DNA from: Chara braunii
Lineage: Eukaryota; Streptophyta; Charophyceae; Charales; Characeae
DNA: 41,921 bases
Direction of reading: 5' to 3'
Assembly: GCA_003427395.1 (NCBI GenBank)
Contig: BFEA01000135.1
Location: forward strand, 1,773,058-1,814,978
Shown: in pieces, positions 35,461 through 41,921 of the stretch
How positions within the stretch are numbered: position 1 is the stretch's first letter
Layout of the letters: every line of letters begins with the position of its first letter
Notes under the pieces: model-generated
The model's database searches: none
The model's input: the letters and a program-made list of their open reading frames with translations, nothing else
What the model was told of the DNA's origin: nothing
Made by a program: the position numbers and the translations under genes

Positions 35461-35540
35461 TATTATGCTTGCACTAGATCGTGCTCATCTTCTTTATCAA
35501 GGGACACTTTCCGGGCATCGTTTCATTCCTAATGTGCACA
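35461..35540 (-). pseudogene. Highly degenerate U6-derived repeat unit
   Basis: Read on the minus strand: GTGCACATTAGGAATGAAAC, then GTGTCCCTTGATAAAGAAGA and TGAGCACGATCTAGTGCAAGCATAA. It aligns weakly with the two better copies at 35661 and 36560, sharing the GTGCACATT start, an AGAAGAT core and the GCATAA tail. The U6 link rests on those neighbours. Confidence 0.4.
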
Positions 35541-35660
35541 CCTGAAAGGCATCCAGCAAGGTAGCCATCCGCAAATTTGTAACAAGTATAATGTAAGAGT
35601 CGCCTTCCACCCATCCCTACATACAAAAAAAATAAAATTTATCGTTCTGCTACTTTTATT

Positions 35661-35757
35661 TGGACCATTTCTCAAATTATTTGTCATCCTTTTGTAGGAT
35701 CATCCTAATCTTCTCTGTATGAATACATTATGGCTAAAGATTCATTCTCAATGTGCA
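35661..35757 (-). pseudogene. U6 snRNA-derived unit (3' two thirds of U6)
   Basis: On the minus strand, CATACAGAGAAGATTAGGAT, then CCTACAAAAGGATGACAAAT and TTGAGAAATGGTCCA follow the order of U6 from the ACAGAGA box to the 3' end. ACAGAGA is intact but the AGC triad reads AGG. In place of the U6 5' stem-loop it has GTGCACATTGAGAATGAATC, which is shared with the neighbouring units and not with U6. Confidence 0.75.
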
Positions 35758-35859
35758 CAAGATTCTTTCTTAGTGTGTAGCTGCATCACACGACGAACGT
35801 GTGCGCATAAACAAGTCACAAACTTGTTCAGGCAAACTTTTTTTTTTTTTTGTAAAAAC

Positions 35860-36032
35860 CTAGGCTACCAGTGTGACCCGGGGTCACTTGTCCGACCGGG
35901 CCACAAAAAAAAAAACTTCCTTTTAAATTTTATTTTTTATTCTAAATTTGATGAATAATTTTGATGTGATCCTAAGACAAAAATTGTTCAATTTATTTTT
36001 CTGCATAACATAGTTTTATTTCAGATTTTTTT

Positions 36033-36072
<40 letters not shown>

Positions 36073-36253
36073 GGGATATTCCTTGGTACTTAGGGTGTCT
36101 ACGAAAGACCCATGCACGAAGTTGTTGAAATATCCGGAAATCCATACGGTGAAAGATTGCAGAGCATTCCGAAAACTTAAAGTAGTTTCCCCAACCTGAA
36201 ATCAACGCACGGGCTGACCACCCGGGACTTGGGCGGCCTGGCTAGTAGCCTCG
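35860..36253. mobile_element. hAT-like non-autonomous element with 8-bp target duplication
   Basis: GTAAAAAC flanks the element perfectly on both sides (35852-35859 and 36254-36261). Ends are CTAGGCTACCAG and, inverted, CGAGGCTACTAG. An 8-bp duplication with short C-A-G-G-type TIRs is the hAT signature. The interior is AT-rich with a long poly-T (about 36032-36069), and subterminal GC-rich ACCGGGCC/GGGCGGCC arms. No transposase is encoded. Confidence 0.8.
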
Positions 36254-36261
36254 GTAAAAAC

Positions 36262-36516
36262 AAAATATATATATATTTTTTTTTTGCAATTTTTTTTTTT
36301 TAACTGACGTTTGGCGAAGAATTTGAAAATGACTCAAAGACAAAAGTTGCTTATTATTATTTTACATAATATTTATTATTATCCGATTGTTTTAAAACTT
36401 GTTTTTTTTTAATAAATATTTTTTCATATTCACGTTCAGAAGGTTTTGGGCGATAATTCGCGTTCGAGCGAACATGTTCGAGTTCACCTCCGAACGCGAA
36501 CACGATGCTACGCAGG
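36262..36516. other. T-rich intergenic DNA, no gene seen
   Basis: T-runs followed by GTTCGAGCG/CGAACGCGAACACG words that form a small inverted repeat near 36435-36503. Confidence 0.4.
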
Positions 36517-36700
36517 TATGCACATCTGAGCAGTCGAGCAACAAGATGACCCCTATTTGTTTTTTGACTGTTTATCGATTTATGCTTGACATCCTTATAC
36601 AAGGACATACTTATCTTCTCTTTGTGGAGACACGTTCTGAACAAAGATTCTTTCTTAATGTGCACATCTGAACAGTCGTGTAGCAAGTGTAACCCCTGCT
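36517..36700 (-). pseudogene. U6 snRNA-derived unit in a ~142-bp repeat
   Basis: On the minus strand AAAGAGAAGATAAGTATGTC, then CTTGTATAAGGATGTCAAGC and ATAAATCGATAAACAGTC follow U6 from the ACAGAGA region to near the 3' end. Upstream of this is GTGCACATTAAGAAAGAATC, as in the unit at 35661. On the plus strand the phrase TGCACATCTGAGCAGTCG (36517) recurs as TGCACATCTGAACAGTCG (36659), so the U6-like part is bounded by a direct repeat 142 bp apart. Confidence 0.65.
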
Positions 36701-38308
36701 GTTCTTTAGCTTTTGAAGCTCATGTGCCGTTCCAAAAAATATTTTCCTTTCCAGAAACGTTTTTTTATCTCTTTGAATTTTTTTCCCCGTTTGCTCTAAT
36801 CGCTCTTTCTTGTTTTCAAAATGAGACTATCTCCATCTCCATAGAGACTCTACCCAACCTCTACCAAGTGTGCTCAGGTCTTCCTGGAATTCAGGAAGTG
36901 AAATTTTTACCTCGGCAGGTTACCGCTGGTGTTGAAGAGCTGAAACTTCCTTCATTACCAGTATTCCTAGGCATCTTCGATCTTATGGGTGTGTACAGTC
37001 TCTCCCATATGATTTTCCTTTCTAGATAAAGACCGTCACTCAATGGTCTAATCTGAGTGGAACAACATTTGTGTCAGCCTGAACGCCTCCTTGCTCTACC
37101 CCAGTACTTTAAACTCTCAGTATCTCCCCCAGACAAACTTATTTTTCATGTTTTTATGAGAAAAATACTTGCTCTGATCTATTTGTGGCGAGCGGTGGCG
37201 AACGCATCGGCTCTTACCTTTTTGCAAGGTGCGAGAGCCCTCACGGCCATGTCACGCAGTAGTTTAAACAAAACGAAAATGAGAGACAGCTTGGAAACGA
37301 CGCAAAATAACCCCACCAACCGCCAAGACGGTCGAGGTCGCATCCTCCTTCGACGCTTTAACCGGGTGCGCCAACTATATATTCCTCTGTCCCCTACGAC
37401 AGGATAGGTTCCCACGAGGCATAAGCTTTCCCTCCCTAAAGGGTTGTCACCACCCTTAGGGGCGTATCCCTACCGAGCTACTGACCCACGTGCGAAAACT
37501 TTTACAACAGAAAAATTGTGAGAAATTTTCATCGAGTTTTCAACTTGCTCATAAGTTTGAACCAACATTGGAATTACGTGAAATGATGCGGCCAATCGTT
37601 TAGGAGGGTCGGGTCCATGTTTCCAACCGTTTACCAACATGCGGCCTACATGTTTTCAACATGTGATCAACGTTGGTCCAACATGTTTCTAACTTGTGTG
37701 TGTTGGAAAATTTTTTGTCTTAAATTCCCAGCATTGTAGTTCTCTACTATGTGGAAACGGCGGCGCTAACGACCTGTTTTCACCTTTTTGTGGCCCGCAT
37801 TACTGAACCGTGATGTTTTCACGTACACATTGATGTTGTGGAGGTGAGGGGTTGATAACATGGATTGGTGAGATATATAACGAGACCGTGGGATTGGTAG
37901 GAAAAAAAAAAAAAAAAAAACAGGCAAGAAAACAAGGGTGGAAAATTTGTTCAGGGAAAAAAAATAAAAAATAAAAATCATGGTAACCGCCCGGACGTCC
38001 GGACTGGATTCCAGACAGTTCGGTGTTCGTTGTCTGGAGTCCGGTGTCCGGTCCCCATGTCTGGATGGAGGTCCCTGGGGCAAAAAAAAAAAAAAAAAAT
38101 TGGGCGGCCCAGGACGTTTGTCGGGTCCTAGTCACCCCTCGAAAAATAACAGGGTGATTTTTAAGTGTCTTTTCACCCCACCGGACATGGCGTAGAGGTC
38201 CAGACACAAGACACTGCAGGTTTTTGAGGTGGCGGGTTTTGCACAGGCCCGAGCAATTTCAAAGCGACCGTTTCGACGTGGCGCCCGCCGCTCCTGCCCA
38301 TTAGGGGG
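36701..38308. other. Intergenic, no gene seen
   Basis: A plus-strand frame at 36586-37029 starts inside the U6-derived unit and has no known domain. An ACATGTTT...ACATG word cluster lies near 37610-37690. A 12-bp hairpin GGATTCCAGACA/TGTCTGGAGTCC lies at 38007-38042. A-runs occur at about 37902-37920 and 38081-38099, the latter between inverted GTCCCTGGGGC and GGGCGGCCCAGGAC. No gene is supported. Confidence 0.4.
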
Positions 38309-38309
38309 G

Positions 38310-38370
<61 letters not shown>
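38309..38370. repeat. (GA)n microsatellite
   Basis: About 28 GA units after a G-run. The inverted frames are Leu-Ser artefacts. Confidence 0.95.
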
Positions 38371-38372
<2 letters not shown>

Positions 38373-38927
38373 TGTTGCATACTCGTGAAACACAGTCATA
38401 AGTATGACGCAGATTCCCAAAACCGACCAGATAATACAGAGTTAATAAAAATGCAAGCGGAAGACTTGAGATACCTTGGACTGACTCGGACCAAACTCGG
38501 ACTGCAATCGAACACTCTCAAATATTCATCAGGGTGTGAATGCCCTGGCCTCAGACATAGACGAAAGGCCAGGGACTGAAATCATCCGCGGACGAAGGGA
38601 GAGAGGAGAGAGACGAAAGGAGGAGGGGAGGGAAGATGACGTCAACTCAATGTTTCCAAAGATAGTATCTTGAACTGTTAGAAGTGACGAAAACCCGAAA
38701 TGTCGCGAATACCAAGTCTCACAATATCTCAAACATCGATCTTACAATGTCAAGTACATCTTCAGAAGGAAGATGCCTTCAGAAGGAAGATGAAATCAGA
38801 TCCCAAGTAGTCCTCGACTCGTAGTCCCAATGTCGTTGTTCCACAGGTTATCAGAATTCGTAACCATCCTTCATACTGTAGTAGTCCCGTAGGAGAACCC
38901 AGATTTAGACTGAGACTGAGAAGGTAG

Positions 38928-38930
<3 letters not shown>
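38371..38930. other. Intergenic, no gene seen
   Basis: A duplicated CTTCAGAAGGAAGATG (about 38759 and 38774) and GA-rich stretches are the only patterns. No recognisable frame. Confidence 0.45.

Positions 38931-38999
<69 letters not shown>
38931..38999. repeat. (GA)n microsatellite
   Basis: About 32 GA units with GAGGAG edges. Confidence 0.95.
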
Positions 39000-39002
<3 letters not shown>

Positions 39003-40017
39003 GAGCGGTGGAGAAGATGAGGGAGAGAAGGTGAAACCTTCCTCCCTAGTACCTGGTACAATGGCTATGGCGCTGCAAGGGGACTGGGCCGGTAACTGGC
39101 GCTTCGCCCAATGCTGCGCTAATCTCCTCGCCGCTTAACTCTGGGTCTCTGGCCGCTCCTCGCTGTGCTGCAGCGCTGCGCTAATCGAGCTAACGCTGGG
39201 CTGCTGCGCTAATCCTCAAGACTAACCTCGTCCATACTAACTCCGAGTCTAACCCACGGAGGCTGGTACCCAGCCTTTTGTAGTGCTGGGCCGGCCTCCT
39301 ACCTGCTGGATCCTTCCGGCCTGGACCGTTGATTTAGATCAATGGTCCAGTTTCAAAACTGGTTGGCGCCTAAACTGTGGCAGCCTCTGAAACGCCGCCG
39401 GTAGGTCCTATGCTGGACCGGTACCGGCCTTTTGGCCGCTTGGCCTGGCCTCTACTCTGGGCCTGCCTGAACCGCCGTGGTCCAGGCCATCTGGGCTTCA
39501 TCTGAACCGTCGTCCCTTAGGCCTACCCTACCTGTCTGGAACCGGGCCCTAACTGGGGCCCGTGTGGCTCAGAATGCCACAGAGAGAGAGAGCACTGACA
39601 GTGCTGCCAGTCTGAAGACTCTGAGGTTCTTAATTGAACTGCAAAGCTCGAACTTTTAAGTTATATATGAAGTGATGAACTTAAATTACTAAGTCCAAAG
39701 TTCAAAGTTCAAAGTTAATTATACCTTTTTTTTTTTTTAATTCTATGTTTCTTTAATCTTGTGCCTGCTTTGCATTGTTTGCAACTCTGCATGTCTGTTG
39801 GTTAAATGTGCAGGTTGATTTGCTGCAAGACACGTGCTCTGTTGCGGCGCTGCTTGAACTACAGAGCAAAGCAGGAAATGCCTGCCAACACCCCCACCCA
39901 NCCNCCCCCCCCCCCCCGTTTTTTTTTTTTTTTTTTTTGGGTCCGGTCATTTAAATTGATAATTATTTTGTATTTTTATTTTTTATTTTAAATTTGGTAT
40001 GGAATTTCGATGTGATC
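39000..40017. other. GC-rich then AT-rich intergenic DNA
   Basis: GCTGCGCTAATC recurs three times at about 39113-39215. A 13-bp hairpin CTGGACCGTTGAT/ATCAATGGTCCAG lies at 39321-39350. CCGGCC/CTGGACC words are frequent to 39550. AAGTTCAAAG is tandemly repeated near 39691-39712. Poly-C with two Ns (39901, 39904) and poly-T then lead into an AT-rich stretch ending TTTCGATGTGATCC, which resembles 35957-35974. No gene is supported. Confidence 0.45.
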
Positions 40018-40676
40018 CTGGGGTCTGGTCCCACCTAAGGTTGTTGAGTTTAGAAAACTCAACGGTGTGACGCCATTTCGACATTAATAAATTCGAAACA
40101 AGAAATAAGAAAACTGAAAAAAAAGCTAAAAACAACTTTTCTCTTTATTTTTGATAACGTAAATCGGAGAACTGAAAAATGTCTGGAACAGTCGGAGTGA
40201 CCGTCTCCGTGAAAAAGGGCTACTCCCCGTGGTGAGGGGACAAGAGGTCACCATTCGTAAAATGGACAGGGACAACGTGGATGGCCAAATGCATTCATTG
40301 CCCAAAGAAGGAAACGAGTTTCATGCTAGAGAGCCAAACACAACTGTCAAAGTTCCTCCGTTTCAGGATGCAATGATGTCTCAAAAACCGAAAAAAGAAA
40401 AGGCATGGCCGTTGAGAAATCTACCCTACCCTCGGTAGGGTAGTTTTCTCAACGCACAATGGTTTCCCGCCCAAACCAAAAGGGCCAAATCATACTACAA
40501 AACGGTTTTCACGTCAAATAAAAATTATACAAAAATACAAAATCTAATAGGTTATTCTCCTATATTTCGGCACCATCAGATCGCAATACATCAACGGCAG
40601 AGCTCTGTCCCACCATGCCGCACGTGATAGAAAGCTCAGCGTTGAGAAAACTCAACGCTGTAGGTGGGACTAGACC
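40018..40676 (+). mobile_element. hAT-like TIR element with a BED-finger-like remnant
   Basis: The left end CTGGGGTCTGGTCCCACCTA matches the inverse of the right end, CAGGGGTCTAGTCCCACCTA (ending about 40676). A CAGGGG start suits hAT elements, but no 8-bp target duplication is seen. Inside, three hairpins use the same GTTGAG/CTCAAC arms (40045-40065, 40410-40454 and 40638-40657). The remnant reading frame is listed separately. Confidence 0.6.
40179..40375 (+). pseudogene. BED-type zinc-finger-like remnant
   Basis: From the ATG at 40179 the frame reads SVKKGYSPW, a TGA, then GDKRSPFVKWTGTTWMAKC and CIHCPKK, followed by QTQLSKFLRF and a TGA at 40373. Aromatic residues ahead of a CX2C pair and a Leu-rich helix fit the start of a BED finger, the DNA-binding domain found at the N-terminus of hAT transposases. 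The His/Cys ligands expected after the helix are not seen, and the frame has one internal stop. The call is tentative and rests partly on its place inside a hAT-like element. Confidence 0.4.
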
Positions 40677-41455
40677 CCTGGGGCCTGGACCCACTAGCAA
40701 GGTATTCTACCACGCCGTTTAGGATTTCGATCACGTGTGGCATCGAGTGACTCAGTACGGCCGTCGAATAGATCTGATCTCGACGGCCTGGTAGTTTCCG
40801 AGGGGGGACTGTAAAGATGCCCACCTCTCGTCCAATGAGATGCGTAAAAAAAAAAAAAAAAACGAAGTTGGACTAACTTGGGTATGATAGCTCGTGGCTT
40901 TGCGTGGGCGGGAAGTCAGGATTTTATGGGCTTTAAAGAGGGGGGGGGTGATTTCCAGATTTCGTTTTTTTTTTTTTTTGGCTCTGAGAAATAAAACCTA
41001 AAATGTGAAATTTAAATATTGTGGTGCATCTGATAGGAAGGCTTCCGCGTCTGTCGGATGGCCTGCTAAAGGCATCATGAGATACATGGCGAGGAATGTA
41101 TCCCAATACCCGTTACTTGTTCATCCGCGTGAATGTGTTCGTGGACACATTTTATTGCCACGGTACATCACTATGAAGACTTACGTGAAGGAGATCGTAC
41201 CAACCCATGAATTCGGGTGCACAGCTGTTCTTCATAGTTTTATGTGCTATTTCAATTCATTTTAAATCAGAAAACGATCCATTCATGCAAATAAAAAGCA
41301 CTTTGTATTTTTTAAAAAACCATAAAACTGTGTCACACGTCGTAAATATACTTCGCTAGTGGATCCATTAATACAACGTTGTCCAGTTTAAATTTCTGCA
41401 TGACGTAGTTTTTTTTTGGATTTTATCGATTTTTTTAAATTTATTTTTTGCTAGG
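40677..41455. other. Intergenic; one unassigned open frame
   Basis: A plus-strand frame at 41005-41265 (begins with GTG; contains GWPAKGIMRYMARNVSQYPL and LLPRYITMKTYVKEIVPTHE) has balanced composition but no family I recognise. It may be chance or a decayed exon. CTGCATGACGTAGTTTTTTT near 41396 repeats a phrase of the element at 4583-5110. No gene is firmly supported. Confidence 0.35.
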
Positions 41456-41689
41456 TCCTTCTCCCCCACTCACGACCGGGTCCCTCTCCCCCACTCACGA
41501 CCGGGTCCCTCTCCCCCACTCCCGCTCCCGCTCCCGGTCCCGCTCCCCGCTCCCCGCTCCCGGCTCCCCTTACCTTCCGCCCCCACTCCCACTGCCCCGA
41601 CTCCGACCTTTCCCCGCTGCCGATTCCAACCCCGTCCGACCACAATTTCCCCCTGCGCGCACGTTCGAGCGACTGCCCCGCTTCCCCTA
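41456..41689. repeat. C-rich tandem repeat
   Basis: CCTTCTCCCCCACTCACGAC plus CGGGT (about 26 bp) is repeated two and a half times at 41456-41525 and then decays into CCCGCT/CCCCGCTC units. Proline/serine-rich frames here are compositional artefacts. Confidence 0.8.
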
Positions 41690-41794
41690 CCTTCTTCCCC
41701 CGAATACAACGTACGGTCATTATAGTTGTATCTGGACTGAAAGATGCCTCAAATAGAGCTATAATGATCGTACGTTGTATTCGGGGGAAGAAGG
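41690..41794. mobile_element. Tc1/mariner-like MITE, best-preserved copy
   Basis: A 105-bp element between TA dinucleotides (41688-41689 and 41795-41796). The terminal inverted repeats are about 36 bp with a single mismatch, beginning CCTTCTTCCCCCGAATACAA. Because the arms are almost identical it is probably the youngest member in the window. Its interior (ATTATAGTTGTATCTGGACTG) ties the fragments at 5962-6191 to the family. Confidence 0.85.
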
Positions 41795-41796
41795 TA

Positions 41797-41921
41797 GCCC
41801 CGACCCACTGGCATCACCCCCATCCCGACTTCCCTCGACTCCTTCCCGACTTTAACTGACTTCCCCCTCCACTTCCCCCCGACTTCCCGCCCGCTTCTTC
41901 CCCAACCTCCCCCACTCCACC
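41797..41921. other. C/T-rich intergenic DNA
   Basis: Pyrimidine-rich sequence with repeated CCCGACTTCCC words up to the window edge. No gene is seen. Confidence 0.5.

Noticed and set aside
36586-37029. 147-residue plus-strand frame
   Set aside because: Starts inside a U6-derived unit and has no recognisable domain.

Overview
The window reads as nuclear DNA of a green-lineage eukaryote with a large, repeat-rich genome. The evidence is a plant-type PCNA exon with a GTAAGT splice donor, U6 snRNA pseudogenes, several MITE-like families, many (CT)n/(GA)n, poly-A/T and poly-G tracts, and assembly Ns. From memory, the zinc-knuckle/coiled-coil ORF of the retroelement at 29-35 kb resembles very abundant proteins of the charophyte Chara braunii. 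I favour that or a close relative, as inference only.

Layout. 0-10 kb: no convincing gene. It holds CT-linked tandem repeats, a degenerate repeat of about 37 bp, a pair of Harbinger-like MITEs in opposite orientation, Tc1/mariner-like MITEs, a foldback element, a cluster of E2F-type GGCGGGAAA sites (6.4-6.64 kb), and a tandem/inverted repeat block with hammerhead-like motifs (7.9-8.93 kb). 10.0-11.4 kb: the first coding exon of PCNA on the minus strand (10248-10566) with its upstream region. Its 3' end and donor are tandemly duplicated, which leaves a potential in-frame 42-nt exon. The rest of PCNA is not seen.

12-29 kb: AT-rich, decayed DNA without a recognisable complete gene. It carries two U6 pseudogenes, a tandem repeat of about 61 bp, a tandemly duplicated exon-like segment (18.41-18.83 kb), a 230-base assembly gap, and a 253-bp tandem duplication with TATA-like boxes.

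29.3-34.7 kb: an almost complete but inactivated Penelope-like retroelement with direct LTR-like repeats. ORF1 has a CCHC zinc knuckle, a charged coiled coil and a possible SAP-like end. ORF2 has an N-terminal GIY-YIG endonuclease followed by a reverse transcriptase. It is broken by several stops, one frameshift and a 29-bp duplication.

34.7-41.9 kb: repeats again. There is a local cluster of U6-derived sequences, a hAT-like element with a perfect 8-bp target duplication, (GA)n tracts, a second hAT-like element with a broken BED-finger-like reading frame, and a near-perfect Tc1/mariner-like MITE.

PCNA is the only host gene I can name. Most other long open frames are low-complexity artefacts (Leu-Ser, Arg-Glu or Lys runs) or fall inside repeats.
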